A DNA stretch of 64,000 nt from Enterococcus xiangfangensis (GTDB lineage Bacteria > Bacillota > Bacilli > Lactobacillales > Enterococcaceae). The position numbers and the translations under genes are program-made. Location of the stretch: positions 1-64,000 of the forward strand of contig NZ_BJDX01000004.1 of NCBI RefSeq assembly GCF_005405365.1, written 5' to 3'. The notes under the pieces were generated by a model. That model had not been told where the DNA came from and did no database searches. It saw only the letters and a list, made by a program, of their open reading frames with translations. This document shows, in pieces, positions 29,955 through 40,457 of the stretch. Each line of letters opens with the position of its first letter. The stretch's first letter is position 1.

Positions 29955-32135
29955 ATGGCAGAAAATTTAAACCAAGAGATCATTCAACTACTGAACAAGG
30001 AACTGACTGATTATAGTGCAAAACAAATCAAAGTTGCATTGAATTTGTTAGCAGAAGGCAACACGGTTCCGTTCATCGCTCGTTATCGTAAAGAAATGAC
30101 TGGCAGTCTGGATGAAGTACAACTTCGCGAAATCGAGGAACGCTACAATTATTTAGAAAATCTAGAAAAGCGCAAAAGTGAAGTCTTGCGTCTGATTGAT
30201 GAACAAGGAAAATTAACTGAGGAACTAGCCCAAAAAATTCAACAAGCTGTCAAAGTACAAAAGGTTGAAGACTTGTATCGTCCTTATAAACAAAAACGAC
30301 GGACTAAAGCTACAATCGCTAAAGAAAATGGTTTAGAACCTTTGGCGCAGTATTTGCTGAGTTTCCCGCAAACTGGAGATGTTTATGCGAAAGCGGGAGA
30401 ATTTATCAATGAAACGGTCGCAAATGCCGAAGAAGCGTTGCAAGGGGCGCATGAAATCGTCGCCGAACAAATTAGCGACAATCCCGATTATCGTACTTGG
30501 ATTCGTAATTTTACTAAGAAAAACGGTGTTTATCAAAGTAAAGTTAAAGATGCGGATAAAGATGAAAAAGGCGTTTATGAAATGTACTATGATTTTACCG
30601 AACCGATCAATAAGATGGTTTCACACCGAGTGCTGGCTTCTAATCGGGGTGAAAAAGAAGACATTTTGAAAGTCGCGATCGTTGCGGAAGAAACAAAGAT
30701 TTTCGCTTATTTAGAAAATCAATTAGTGGAAAATAGTCGCGCGATTACCGTTGAATTTGTTCGAGAAGCGTACAAAGACAGTTATAAACGTTTTATTGGA
30801 CCTGCAATCGAACGGGAGATCCGTAATGAATTAACGGAAGAAGCCGATGAACAAGCAATTAATATTTTTGGTGAAAATTTGCGTAATCTATTGCTGCAAC
30901 CGCCATTGAAGGGAAAAGTCGTCTTAGGGTTTGACCCGGCTTATCGGACGGGTTGCAAACTTTCGGTAGTCGATGAAACGGGAAAAGTTTTAGCAATCGA
31001 AGTGATCTATCCCCATAAACCGGCTTCGCAAGCGAAACGGCAAGCCGCTGGACCTGCTTTTCAAATGTTGATAAAAAAATACGGCGTTGAAATGGTAGCA
31101 ATTGGGAATGGGACAGCGAGCCGCGAATCAGAGTTATTCGTTGCTGAACAATTAAAGCAAGTCCAACAAGAAGTTTTTTATGTGATCGTTAACGAAGCGG
31201 GAGCCTCTGTCTATTCAGCTAGTGACATCGCACGGACAGAATTTCCTGATTTGCAAGTAGAAGAACGTAGTGCCGTCAGCATTGCTCGACGCCTTCAAGA
31301 TCCGCTGTCTGAATTAGTAAAAATCGATCCCAAAGCAGTTGGAGTCGGCCAATATCAACACGATGTTGCTCAAAAACGTTTATCAGAACGATTAGACTTT
31401 GTTGTTGAAACAGCAGTGAACCAAGTGGGTGTCAACGTCAATACAGCAAGTCCGCAACTGCTGCAATATGCTTCCGGCTTAAATAAAACGACGGCTAAAA
31501 ATATCGTGGACTATCGTGAAGAAAATGGCGCATTCACTTCACGGCCGCAATTAAAAAAAGTCCCACGTTTAGGACCAAAAGCTTATGAACAAGCAATTGG
31601 CTTTTTACGAATCCCTGATGCAAAAAATATTTTAGACACGACTGCGATTCATCCAGAAAGTTATGCTAGTGCCAAAGAGATTTTAAAATTAGCTGATGTC
31701 GAGTTGAAAACGTTAGGCTCAACTGAAGCTGCTGAAAAAATCAAAGCATTGCAAGTCCCACAATTGCAACAAGAACTTGAGATTGGGAAAGAAACAATCA
31801 AAGATATTTTACAAGCATTGGTTCAACCGGGCCGAGATATGCGTGACGAAATGCCGGCACCATTGCTGCGTCAAGATGTGTTGACGATGGAAGACCTGCA
31901 AGCGGGTATGGAATTACAAGGAACGGTACGTAATGTGATCGATTTTGGTGCATTCGTTGATATCGGGGTCAAACAAGACGGATTGGTCCATATTTCTAAA
32001 TTGAGCAAAAATTATGTCAAACATCCAACTGATGTTGTTTCTGTTGGCGATGTGGTCACTGTTTGGGTTGAAGCAATTGATGTGAAAAAAGGCCGAATCA
32101 GTTTGACGATGATCCAAAGTGAAAAAAATGACTGA
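29955..32135 (+). CDS. tex: Tex-family RNA-binding transcription factor
   Basis: Nucleic-acid-binding protein, 726 aa, with the standard order: N-terminal helical domain, YqgF-like RNase H fold (VVLGFDPAYRTGCK near residue 325), helix-hairpin-helix repeats (VNVNTASPQLLQYASGL near 495), and a C-terminal S1 domain (GMELQGTVRNVIDFGAFVDIG near 650). It is implicated in transcription and in stability of some toxin genes in other bacteria; role here is inferred. AGGAAG precedes the ATG, and TAGAAT near 29923 is a likely -10. Confidence 0.93.
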   Translation: MAENLNQEIIQLLNKELTDYSAKQIKVALNLLAEGNTVPFIARYRKEMTGSLDEVQLREIEERYNYLENLEKRKSEVLRLIDEQGKLTEELAQKIQQAVKVQKVEDLYRPYKQKRRTKATIAKENGLEPLAQYLLSFPQTGDVYAKAGEFINETVANAEEALQGAHEIVAEQISDNPDYRTWIRNFTKKNGVYQSKVKDADKDEKGVYEMYYDFTEPINKMVSHRVLASNRGEKEDILKVAIVAEETKIFAYLENQLVENSRAITVEFVREAYKDSYKRFIGPAIEREIRNELTEEADEQAINIFGENLRNLLLQPPLKGKVVLGFDPAYRTGCKLSVVDETGKVLAIEVIYPHKPASQAKRQAAGPAFQMLIKKYGVEMVAIGNGTASRESELFVAEQLKQVQQEVFYVIVNEAGASVYSASDIARTEFPDLQVEERSAVSIARRLQDPLSELVKIDPKAVGVGQYQHDVAQKRLSERLDFVVETAVNQVGVNVNTASPQLLQYASGLNKTTAKNIVDYREENGAFTSRPQLKKVPRLGPKAYEQAIGFLRIPDAKNILDTTAIHPESYASAKEILKLADVELKTLGSTEAAEKIKALQVPQLQQELEIGKETIKDILQALVQPGRDMRDEMPAPLLRQDVLTMEDLQAGMELQGTVRNVIDFGAFVDIGVKQDGLVHISKLSKNYVKHPTDVVSVGDVVTVWVEAIDVKKGRISLTMIQSEKND

Positions 32136-32577
32136 TCAAGAATTACAAACGCTAGTCGAAAAGGTTTCGCAAGAATCTTTTCGACAACCGTTTTGTCACA
32201 ATGCTCGTTTCAATCAGCGCTTGAAAACAACCGGTGGACGCTATCATTTACAAAGTCATGATCTGGACTTTAATCGTTTGGTTTTTGAAAAATATGGAAC
32301 GGCGGAATTGATCAAAGTGATCAAACACGAGCTGTGCCATTATCATTTGCATTTAGCTGGTCGCGGCTATCAGCATAAAGATCTGGAGTTTAAACAATTG
32401 CTGAAAAAGACTGGTGGTTCTCGTTTTGCGCCGCTGTTAGCACCCGTTGTTTTTCAAGTGTATCAATGCCAGCAGTGTCAAAAAATGGTCAAACGCCGTC
32501 GCAAAATCGATACGAAAAAGTATGTGTGTGGAGGCTGCCAAGGGAAGTTGAAATTTTTGAAGACGATCGAAGCATAG
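32128..32577 (+). CDS. SprT-like zinc metalloprotease-fold protein
   Basis: 149-aa protein. The HExxH zinc site is HELCH in KHELCHYHLHLAG near residue 70, and a C-terminal zinc ribbon has CQQC and CGGC. SprT/Spartan relatives act on DNA-protein crosslinks; this role is not shown for the bacterial group. ATG at 32128 is preferred over GTG at 32119. It overlaps the end of tex by eight nt, a usual tex-sprT pairing. Confidence 0.85.
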   Translation: MTDQELQTLVEKVSQESFRQPFCHNARFNQRLKTTGGRYHLQSHDLDFNRLVFEKYGTAELIKVIKHELCHYHLHLAGRGYQHKDLEFKQLLKKTGGSRFAPLLAPVVFQVYQCQQCQKMVKRRRKIDTKKYVCGGCQGKLKFLKTIEA

Positions 32578-32678
32578 TGTTTGTTCGATCCCATGAAGAA
32601 GAAAAGATTGCTATTTTTACTGTTTTATATGATAATGTGAACCGCAAACAATTTTGTACATATAAGGAAGATGATTAA

Positions 32679-34013
32679 ATGAATAATAAAGATACACTTT
32701 ATCATTTTGTTGGAATCAAAGGGTCGGGTATGAGCTCGCTAGCATTGGTCCTGCATGAAAAGGGCTACGATGTACAAGGTTCTGACGTCGAAAAATATTT
32801 TTTCACACAACGTGATTTAGAAAAAGCCAAGATCACGATCTTGCCATTTAATAAAGACAACATTAAAGCAGGCATGACAATCATTCAAGGAAATGCGTTT
32901 CCTGATACACACGAGGAAATCGCACAAGCAAAAGAATTAGGACTAGAGATCGTGCGTTACCATGATTTCATCGGTCAATTTATCCAGCCTTACACAAGTA
33001 TCGCGGTGACTGGTTCTCATGGTAAAACAAGTACGACTGGATTGTTGGCACACGTGTTGAACGGTTTAGCACCAACCAGTTATTTGATTGGTGATGGAAC
33101 AGGTCACGGTGTTCCAGATGCGACATTCTTTGCTTTTGAAGCATGTGAATACCAGCGTCATTTCTTAGCCTATGCTCCGGATTATTCGATCATGACGAAT
33201 ATCGACTTTGATCATCCGGATTATTTCAAGAGTATCGAGGATGTTTTTGAAGCCTTCCAAACATTGGCTTCTCAAGTCAAAAAAGGGATCTTTGCATATG
33301 GAGATGATGAATACTTACGTAAATTAAAAGCAGATGTGCCGATTTATTATTACGGTCTATCTGAAAATGATGACATCCAAGCACGTAATATTGTTCGAAC
33401 AACGAACGGATCAGCTTTTGATGTCTATCATAAAGAAAAATTCATCGGACGTTTTGCCGTTCCTTCATTTGGTAAACACAATATTTTGAATGCTTTATCA
33501 GTGATTGCAGTCGCATATTTTGAAAATCTGGATATGGATAAGGTCAAAGAAGAAATGTTGACTTTCTCTGGTGTGAAACGCCGGTTTACAGAGAAAAAAG
33601 TTGCCGACATGATTATTGTCGATGATTATGCTCATCATCCAGCTGAAATCAAAGCGACCATTGACGCTGCTCGTCAAAAATATCCAGAAAAAGAATTGAT
33701 CGCCGTTTTCCAACCGCATACGTTCACACGGACGATTGCTTTGATGGATGAATTTGCTGAAGCGTTGGATCGTGCCGATAAAGTTTATCTTTGTGATATT
33801 TTCTCATCAGCCCGCGAAATCGCTGGTGATGTGAAGATTGAAGATTTAGGCGAAAAAATCCAAAAAGGCGGACAAGTTATCAAAGAAGAAAACATGTCAC
33901 CATTATTGGACCATGAAAATGCTGTAGTCATCTTTATGGGTGCCGGAGATGTTCAAAAATTTGAACGGGCGTATGAAGATCTATTGAGCAATACAACACG
34001 CAACGTATTATAA
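32679..34013 (+). CDS. murC: UDP-N-acetylmuramate-L-alanine ligase
   Basis: Cytoplasmic peptidoglycan precursor enzyme, 444 aa, adding the first amino acid of the stem peptide. The N-terminal Rossmann domain has [14 protein letters not shown] (residues 9-22), the ATP loop is [10 protein letters not shown] with Lys116, and FQPHTFTRT and [10 protein letters not shown] are family motifs. AAGGAAG precedes the ATG. It stands alone with a terminator after it. Confidence 0.96.
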   Translation: MNNKDTLYHFVGIKGSGMSSLALVLHEKGYDVQGSDVEKYFFTQRDLEKAKITILPFNKDNIKAGMTIIQGNAFPDTHEEIAQAKELGLEIVRYHDFIGQFIQPYTSIAVTGSHGKTSTTGLLAHVLNGLAPTSYLIGDGTGHGVPDATFFAFEACEYQRHFLAYAPDYSIMTNIDFDHPDYFKSIEDVFEAFQTLASQVKKGIFAYGDDEYLRKLKADVPIYYYGLSENDDIQARNIVRTTNGSAFDVYHKEKFIGRFAVPSFGKHNILNALSVIAVAYFENLDMDKVKEEMLTFSGVKRRFTEKKVADMIIVDDYAHHPAEIKATIDAARQKYPEKELIAVFQPHTFTRTIALMDEFAEALDRADKVYLCDIFSSAREIAGDVKIEDLGEKIQKGGQVIKEENMSPLLDHENAVVIFMGAGDVQKFERAYEDLLSNTTRNVL

Positions 34014-34022
34014 TTTTTAAGG

Positions 34023-34056
34023 AGGGTTCAGACAACTTTTGTCAGAGCCCTTCTTT
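34023..34056 (+). terminator. terminator after murC
   Basis: AGGGTTCAGACAA pairs with TTGTCAGAGCCCT (one mismatch and one wobble) before a T-rich tract. Confidence 0.7.
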
Positions 34057-34127
34057 TAACAACGTTTAAGCAGATGAAGAACAACTATTTATATTTTAAA
34101 AATCTTTAGCACAAAGCATACACAAAC

Positions 34128-34155
34128 TTGTGTTTTCATTGCTTTCTGATAAAAT
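34128..34155 (+). promoter_or_regulatory. promoter of the MaoC-like gene
   Basis: TTGTGT (34128-34133) and TAAAAT (34150-34155) are 16 nt apart. Confidence 0.55.
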
Positions 34156-34188
34156 GATGAGGTAGAACACAATACGGAGGGAATGAGT

Positions 34189-34662
34189 TTGTATAATATG
34201 AAGGCTCGGAAAATAGGCAAGACGATTGATGAGATTGAGGAAGGCGACTCGTTATCGTTAACGGAGTCAATCGAAGATAATCAGATTCTTTTGTATTTGG
34301 GTTTGACAAATGATGCAAATCCTTTATACATCCAACACGATTACGCAAAAGAAACTGAGTATGAACAACCGCTTGTACCATCGATTATGGTGATGGGAAT
34401 CATTACAAGCGCAATTTCAAAACATTTACCAGGACCGGGTTCTCATGTAGTGAATTTCTCCATCAATTTTATTGATCCAGTTTTTCACTATGAAACATTA
34501 ACGTTTGAGTTTGAAGTAATCAAAGTAGATAAAATGAAAGATGTCGTAACGATCTCTGTTGAAGCGGTAGAATCCACTGACAACGAAGAAAAACGCATCT
34601 TGGATGCTGTGGTCATGGTAAAACCGCCACAAGTACAAATAGGAGATGATCTAAATGAATAA
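34189..34662 (+). CDS. MaoC-like hotdog-fold dehydratase homolog
   Basis: 157-aa protein. TTG at 34189 is preferred since GGAGGG ends seven nt upstream; the ATG at 34183 is only one nt from it. The sequence TNDANPLYIQHDYA and LVPSIMVMGII are typical of the R-hydratase group (Asp and His in the D-x-N-P-x-H-like motif are partly altered, with NPLYIQ). Enoyl-CoA type chemistry is possible but unproven. It overlaps the next gene by eight nt. Confidence 0.75.
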   Translation: MYNMKARKIGKTIDEIEEGDSLSLTESIEDNQILLYLGLTNDANPLYIQHDYAKETEYEQPLVPSIMVMGIITSAISKHLPGPGSHVVNFSINFIDPVFHYETLTFEFEVIKVDKMKDVVTISVEAVESTDNEEKRILDAVVMVKPPQVQIGDDLNE

Positions 34663-35338
34663 TCAAGAAGCACGTGTATACGGATTGAACCGTTTCTACG
34701 GCAAAATCTATGCTTTTTTAGCATTAGGAATCGGGATCAGTGCTGTGATTTCATACATGGCGTTAGGACCATGGATATTCCAAGTTCAAAACTTTATCAA
34801 TAATTTTCCGCTAGGTTTCTGGGGAATCTGGATTGCTGAAATCGCCCTTGTTGTTTTTCTGGGATTCAAAGCACAGAAAAATCCCACGTTAGCGATCGGC
34901 GGATTTATCGTCTATTCAGCATTGAACGGATTGACATTGGCCGTTACTTTGGCGATGTATGACCTAGGAACTGTGACTCAAGCGTTTATTACAGCTTCAG
35001 CGACATTTTTAGTAATGTCATTGATCGGTTCTTTCACTAAACGTGATCTTTCTGGTATCGGCCGAGCTGCTTTGAGCTGTTTGTTTGGGATCATCATTGC
35101 AATGTTGTTGAATGTCTTCTTATTGCAAAGCAGTGCAGTTGATTTCTTTATTTCAATTTTAATGGTAGTAATCATGTCAGGGATCACAGCTTACGATAAT
35201 CAAATGATCCGCAAGATCTATCTAGGGACAAATGGTGAGGCAGGTAATGGGGTAGCGGTCTTTATGGCTTTGCAATTGTATTTAGACTTCATTAACTTGT
35301 TCATCTCATTTTTAAGAATTTTTGGCAGCAGCAAATAG
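34655..35338 (+). CDS. Bax-inhibitor-1/YccA-family membrane protein
   Basis: 227-aa protein with seven predicted membrane helices. The end of the C-terminal domain (ITAYDNQMIRKIY, then LYLDFINLFISFLRIFG) carries the conserved aspartates used by the pH-dependent calcium-leak channel YetJ. Such activity is inferred from the family. GGAGATGATC before the ATG suggests coupled translation with the MaoC-like gene. Confidence 0.88.
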   Translation: MNNQEARVYGLNRFYGKIYAFLALGIGISAVISYMALGPWIFQVQNFINNFPLGFWGIWIAEIALVVFLGFKAQKNPTLAIGGFIVYSALNGLTLAVTLAMYDLGTVTQAFITASATFLVMSLIGSFTKRDLSGIGRAALSCLFGIIIAMLLNVFLLQSSAVDFFISILMVVIMSGITAYDNQMIRKIYLGTNGEAGNGVAVFMALQLYLDFINLFISFLRIFGSSK

Positions 35339-35361
35339 AGACGAATATTCGTCTCTTTTTT
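35337..35361 (+). terminator. terminator after the YccA-like gene
   Basis: A perfect palindrome, AGAGACGAAT and its complement (35337-35356), is followed by T. The next 260 bp to polA contain no recognisable gene. Confidence 0.85.
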
Positions 35362-35620
35362 TATTTTCAGCGATTAGAATAATTTTGCAAAAAGCGACGC
35401 CATTCTTTTCATTTCATTAAATACTTTGTTAAAATGAAGGGTGGAAGAAAAGTGGTTGGATCGATCAGTGAATCCACCTCAAACAGTCATCTTGCCATCT
35501 TTAATTTGGAGTACGACTTGTTGCAAGAAACATGATGAATAAAAGACATCAGTAACGATTCGTCGGCTGATTTAGAGAAATTGAGAAAAAAATACTTTTT
35601 ATGAATTAGGAGTCGAGGAC

Positions 35621-38260
35621 ATGAGTGAGAATAAATTATTATTAGTAGACGGAAACAGTGTTGCTTTCCGTGCTTTTTTTGCCCTGCATAATTCTTTGGA
35701 ACGTTTTAAAAATAAGAATGGGCTCCATACCAATGCGATTTATGCTTTCAATAATATGTTTGAAAATGTTATGGAACGAGAAAAACCAACACACGTTTTG
35801 GTTGCTTTTGATGCGGGAAATACGACCTTTCGAACAGCGATGTATGCTGAATATAAAGGTGGACGTTCGAAAACTCCTGGAGAATTCCGTGAACAAATGC
35901 CGTATTTACGGGATCTATTAGCTGGTTTAGGTGTAAAACATTATGAATTAGATAATTATGAAGCAGATGATATCATTGGGACATTGGCACATCGGGCAGC
36001 CGATGAAGGATTTGAAGTAGTCGTTTTATCAGGCGATCGTGATTTAACACAATTAGCGACAGAAAAGATCAAAGTAGATATTACGGTCAAAGGAGTTAGT
36101 GAAATCGAGTCGTATACACCTGAGCACGTGGCTGAAAAATATGATGGACTAACACCTAATCAAATCATCGATATGAAAGGTTTAGCAGGAGATACTTCGG
36201 ATAATTATCCCGGCGTAACCAAGGTCGGCGAAAAGACCGCAATCAAATTACTAAAACAATTTGGCAGCGTCGAAGGGATCTACGAAAACATTGCTGAATT
36301 AAAACAAAGTAAAATGAAAGAAAATTTGATCAACGACAAAGAACAAGCCTTTCTTTCAAAAGAACTGGCGACGATCAAGTTAGACGCACCCGTAAGTATT
36401 TCAATTGATGAATTAGTTTATGATGGAAAAGATTTAGATAAATTGATTCCGTTCTTCAAAGAAATGGATTTCAAAGGTTTCTTGAATAAGTTAAACGTAG
36501 TTGAAGAAGAAGTCGAATTAGAAGATATCAAGTTTGAGGTTGTCTCAGAATTCAGTGCGGATATGTTTGAGCCAAATTCTGCTTTATATGTTGAAATGCT
36601 GGAAGAAAATTACCATTTTTCAGATATTGTAGGTGTTGCATGGGGAACCCGTGAAAAGATCTATGTAACAAATGAATTGGCATTATTTGAAAATAAAGCT
36701 TTTAAAAAATGGCTGGAAACTGCAAATGGAAAGAAAGTCTATGATGCTAAGCGCACGTATGTTGCGTTGAATCGTTATATTACTAAAACGGAAGGAATCA
36801 ATTTTGACGTATTGCTGGCTGCTTATTTATTAGATACGACGGATAACAGCAATGATATCGCTGGTGTGGCGCAGTATTACGGTTACACGGAGATTCAAAC
36901 AGATGAGCAGATTTACGGCAAAGGTGCTAAAAAAGGATTGCCGGAAGAAGAGGAACTTTTATTCGGTCATTTAGCACGTAAAATCAAAGCAATTCATTTT
37001 TTAAATGATAAATTAGAAAAAGAATTGGAAGAAAAACAGCAAGATAAATTATTTTATCAGATGGAATTGCCGCTTTCTCGTATTTTAGCCGAGATGGAAA
37101 TCGCCGGGATCACCGTCGATGCGCAGCGGCTTCAATCCATGCGTGGAGAATTTTCAAAACGGCTGCAAGAAATTGAAGAAAAAATCTACCGCGAAGCCGG
37201 CGAAGAATTCAACATCAATTCACCTAAACAGTTAGGCGTGATTTTGTTCGAAAAAATGCAACTGCCTGTGATCAAAAAGACAAAGACAGGTTATTCAACT
37301 GCTGTAGATGTTTTAGAACAATTACGCGAACAAGCACCGATTGCCGAATACATTTTAAATTACCGCCAAATTGCTAAAATCCAATCGACTTATGTCGAAG
37401 GTTTATTAAAAGTTATCCAAAGTGACAATAAGATCCACACGCGTTATATTCAAACATTGACACAGACGGGACGCTTAAGCTCAGTTGATCCAAACTTGCA
37501 AAATATTCCGATCCGGTTGGAAGAAGGACGGAAAATCCGTCAAGCATTTGTACCGCGAGCTGAAAATTGGCTGATTTATTCTTCAGATTATTCACAAATC
37601 GAGTTGCGGGTTCTAGCGCATATTTCTGGCGATGAACATTTGAAACAAGCGTTCCATGACGGGATGGATATCCATACAAGTACAGCGATGCGAGTCTTCA
37701 ATGTTTCACAAGAAGAAGTGACACCGAATATGCGGCGAAATGCTAAGGCAGTGAATTTTGGTATCGTCTATGGTATTTCAGATTATGGATTATCGCAGAA
37801 TTTAGGCATCACGCGTAAAGCTGCGCAAGAGTATATCGATACTTATTTTGAAAATTATCCAGATGTGAAACGCTACATGGAAGAAAGTGTTCGTGAGGCA
37901 AAAGATAAAGGCTATACCGCGACATTATATAATCGCCGTCGGTATTTGCCAGACATCAACGCTCGCAACTACAATCTTCGTTCATTTGCAGAACGGACTG
38001 CGATTAACACACCGATCCAAGGCAGTGCGGCAGATATTTTAAAACTGGCGATGATCGAAATGGCAAAACGCTTAAAAGAAGAAAAACTTCAAGCAACGAT
38101 GTTACTGCAAGTACATGATGAACTTGTCTTTGAAGTCCCAGAAAGCGAATTGGAACAATTAGACAACTTAGTCAAAGAAGTGATGGAAAATACCGTTCAA
38201 TTAGATGTCCCATTATTAACCGACAGTAGTTGGGGAAAAACTTGGTACGAAGCAAAATAA
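35621..38260 (+). CDS. polA: DNA polymerase I
   Basis: Repair and Okazaki-fragment processing enzyme, 879 aa. The N-terminal 5'-3' exonuclease (about 1-290) starts LLLVDGNSVAFRAFF and has LSGDRDLTQL. The middle 3'-5' exonuclease domain lacks the DxE metal ligands (ALYVEMLEENYHF), so proofreading is likely absent, as in Bacillus-type enzymes. Polymerase motifs A (YSSDYSQIELRVLAH), B (NAKAVNFGIVYG) and C (VHDELVFEV) are intact. It starts the polA-mutM-coaE group. Confidence 0.97.
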   Translation: MSENKLLLVDGNSVAFRAFFALHNSLERFKNKNGLHTNAIYAFNNMFENVMEREKPTHVLVAFDAGNTTFRTAMYAEYKGGRSKTPGEFREQMPYLRDLLAGLGVKHYELDNYEADDIIGTLAHRAADEGFEVVVLSGDRDLTQLATEKIKVDITVKGVSEIESYTPEHVAEKYDGLTPNQIIDMKGLAGDTSDNYPGVTKVGEKTAIKLLKQFGSVEGIYENIAELKQSKMKENLINDKEQAFLSKELATIKLDAPVSISIDELVYDGKDLDKLIPFFKEMDFKGFLNKLNVVEEEVELEDIKFEVVSEFSADMFEPNSALYVEMLEENYHFSDIVGVAWGTREKIYVTNELALFENKAFKKWLETANGKKVYDAKRTYVALNRYITKTEGINFDVLLAAYLLDTTDNSNDIAGVAQYYGYTEIQTDEQIYGKGAKKGLPEEEELLFGHLARKIKAIHFLNDKLEKELEEKQQDKLFYQMELPLSRILAEMEIAGITVDAQRLQSMRGEFSKRLQEIEEKIYREAGEEFNINSPKQLGVILFEKMQLPVIKKTKTGYSTAVDVLEQLREQAPIAEYILNYRQIAKIQSTYVEGLLKVIQSDNKIHTRYIQTLTQTGRLSSVDPNLQNIPIRLEEGRKIRQAFVPRAENWLIYSSDYSQIELRVLAHISGDEHLKQAFHDGMDIHTSTAMRVFNVSQEEVTPNMRRNAKAVNFGIVYGISDYGLSQNLGITRKAAQEYIDTYFENYPDVKRYMEESVREAKDKGYTATLYNRRRYLPDINARNYNLRSFAERTAINTPIQGSAADILKLAMIEMAKRLKEEKLQATMLLQVHDELVFEVPESELEQLDNLVKEVMENTVQLDVPLLTDSSWGKTWYEAK

Positions 38261-38352
38261 CGCAGAGGCTGGAGAACATTCCAGCTTCTTCTTTTCTAGA
38301 TATTATTAAGTTGACAAAAAACAAAAATGTTAATTGAGTTAGGATGATAAAG

Positions 38353-39189
38353 ATGCCGGAACTGCCAGAAGTTGAGACGGTCAGAAAGGGACTCGTCTCT
38401 TTAGTTAAAGGAAAAACAATTGCAAAAGTAGATGTTTATTGGCCGCGGATCATTGAGTTTCCAGAAGTAGAAATTTTTCAACAACAATTAGTCGGAGAAA
38501 AAATCGAGACAATTGACCGGCGTGGAAAGTATTTGATTTTTCAATTCACCCATTATGAAATGGTCTCTCATTTACGGATGGAGGGGAAATATGAGTACTT
38601 TGCTGCGCCAACACCGTTAGACAAACACAGCCATGTACGATTTATTTTCACCGATGGGACAGAATTAGTGTACCGTGATGTACGAAAATTTGGTCGGATG
38701 GCTTTATTGAAAAAAGGGGCGGCAAAAGAATACAAAGGATTGGTGCAATTAGGACCTGAACCGACTGAGACAGAATTTAAGCTAGCCGATTTTAAAAGAC
38801 AGTTGGCAAAGTCTTCAACGATGATCAAACCATTATTATTAAATCAAAAAATCGTCGCTGGGTTAGGAAATATCTATGTCGATGAAGTTCTATGGTTAGC
38901 GAAGATCCATCCTGAACAACCGGCGAATACATTAAATGGACAGGCTGTTCAGCGTTTGCGCGAAGCGATCATTGAAGTCATCGCAAAAGCAAAAGAAGCC
39001 GGCGGGACGACGATCAGAACATATTTAAATGCCTTGGGCGAAGCGGGACATTTTCAACAAGAATTGCATGTCTATGGTCAAACCGACAAACCTTGCTCTC
39101 GCTGCCAAACACCGATCATTAAAATCAAAGTGGCACAAAGAGGTACGCATCTTTGTCCTCACTGTCAAAAATTAAAGAAGGTGGAATGA
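38353..39189 (+). CDS. mutM: formamidopyrimidine-DNA glycosylase
   Basis: Bifunctional glycosylase/AP lyase, 278 aa, removing oxidised purines. The ATG at 38353 (not 38344) gives the required N-terminal MPELPEVE, in which Pro2 is the catalytic residue and Glu3 the acid. Lys near residue 57 (RRGKYLIF) and the C-terminal zinc finger CSRC...CPHC are intact. It ends inside the start codon region of coaE. Confidence 0.95.
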   Translation: MPELPEVETVRKGLVSLVKGKTIAKVDVYWPRIIEFPEVEIFQQQLVGEKIETIDRRGKYLIFQFTHYEMVSHLRMEGKYEYFAAPTPLDKHSHVRFIFTDGTELVYRDVRKFGRMALLKKGAAKEYKGLVQLGPEPTETEFKLADFKRQLAKSSTMIKPLLLNQKIVAGLGNIYVDEVLWLAKIHPEQPANTLNGQAVQRLREAIIEVIAKAKEAGGTTIRTYLNALGEAGHFQQELHVYGQTDKPCSRCQTPIIKIKVAQRGTHLCPHCQKLKKVE

Positions 39190-39788
39190 TGAGCTTTATT
39201 CTAGGAATAACTGGTGGGATCGCCAGCGGGAAAACAACAGTTGTAAATTTTTTCAAAGCAAAGGGATTTCCAATCATAGATGGTGATATGGTTGCACGAG
39301 AAGTGGTAGAGCCTGGTACGGATGGCTTAGAGGCAGTGAAACAGGCATTTGGTACAACTATTTTACAAAGTGATGGCCGTTTAGATCGTAAAAAATTAGG
39401 CACCATTATTTTTCAGGATGAAAAAAAACGCCGACTGTTAGACAAAACTCTCGATCCATTTATTCGGGGGGAGATCAAACGCCAAATTCAAGCAGCGAAA
39501 AAAACAGCAGAGTTAGTAATCGCCGACATTCCGCTATTATACGAAGGACATTATGAAGCGATGATGGATGCGATAGCCGTGGTTTACGTGACACCGGACA
39601 TTCAGTTAAACCGTTTGATGACCAGAAATGATTTGACTAAAAAAGCAGCACTAGAACGAATCAACAGCCAACTTTCGTTAGAAGAAAAGAAAAAAAGGGC
39701 GACGATCGTCTTCGATAATTGCGGTTCACAAGAAACAACGCACAAGCAAGTTTCAGACTGGTTAAAAGAAAATAAATTTGTTTCTTAA
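39189..39788 (+). CDS. coaE: dephospho-CoA kinase
   Basis: Last enzyme of coenzyme A synthesis, 199 aa. The ATP loop is GITGGIASGKTT. Two adjacent ATG codons (39186 and 39189) follow AAGGTGG; the second has the better distance. The first ATG overlaps the mutM stop, so translation is coupled. Family motif DIPLLYE is near residue 115. Confidence 0.95.
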   Translation: MSFILGITGGIASGKTTVVNFFKAKGFPIIDGDMVAREVVEPGTDGLEAVKQAFGTTILQSDGRLDRKKLGTIIFQDEKKRRLLDKTLDPFIRGEIKRQIQAAKKTAELVIADIPLLYEGHYEAMMDAIAVVYVTPDIQLNRLMTRNDLTKKAALERINSQLSLEEKKKRATIVFDNCGSQETTHKQVSDWLKENKFVS

Positions 39789-39796
39789 TGAATTCG

Positions 39797-39823
39797 GCGT
39801 CGTAGCTTTACGACGCTTTTTTT
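39797..39823 (+). terminator. terminator after coaE
   Basis: GCGTCGTA (39797-39804) pairs with TACGACGC (39809-39816), followed by seven T. Confidence 0.9.
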
Positions 39824-39971
39824 AGCGAGCTGGTTATGGTAAACTCATGTTATATAAACAAATAACTTTTTTCTTTTGAACGATATTTGTTTTTAAAAAA
39901 TTATTCTATATAACAAAAAAATATTCACGTTTCGTGAATTTAATCATGGTTAAGAAAGTGTAGGTGAAATC

Positions 39972-40445
39972 ATGCGTTGTCCAAGATGTAATCATAATAA
40001 TTCTCGAGTAATCGACAGCCGGCAAACGGATGATGGGCGAGCAATTCGTCGGCGAAGAGAATGTGAGAGCTGCGGTTTTCGGTTCACAACATTTGAGCGA
40101 ATCGAAGCGGCACCATTATTAGTTGTTAAGCGCAATGGTGATCGTGAAGAATTCAGCCGGGATAAAATTTTACGCGGATTGATTCGTTCAGCTGAAAAGC
40201 GGCCGGTAGCAATGGAACAGATGGAACAAATCGTTGATCACGTAGAAAATCGCGTCCGTAGTATGGGTGAAAACGAAGTACCGACGAGCCAAGTCGGCGA
40301 ATTTGTCATGGAAGATTTGATGGATGTCGATGAAATTGCCTATATCCGCTTTGCGAGCGTTTATCGCCAGTTTAAGGACATGTCTGTATTTTTAAAAGAG
40401 CTGCAGGAGATTGTCGACAAAGCGAAGACAACGGAAGAAGAGTAG
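39972..40445 (+). CDS. nrdR: transcriptional repressor NrdR
   Basis: Represses ribonucleotide reductase genes in response to dATP/ATP ratio. It is 157 aa, with an N-terminal zinc ribbon (CPRC and CESC) and an ATP-cone (residues about 49-139). Start at 39972 has a TAGGTGAAA site. It heads nrdR-dnaB-dnaI, the usual order in Firmicutes. Confidence 0.96.
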   Translation: MRCPRCNHNNSRVIDSRQTDDGRAIRRRRECESCGFRFTTFERIEAAPLLVVKRNGDREEFSRDKILRGLIRSAEKRPVAMEQMEQIVDHVENRVRSMGENEVPTSQVGEFVMEDLMDVDEIAYIRFASVYRQFKDMSVFLKELQEIVDKAKTTEEE

Positions 40446-40457
40446 GAGGCTTTTTTA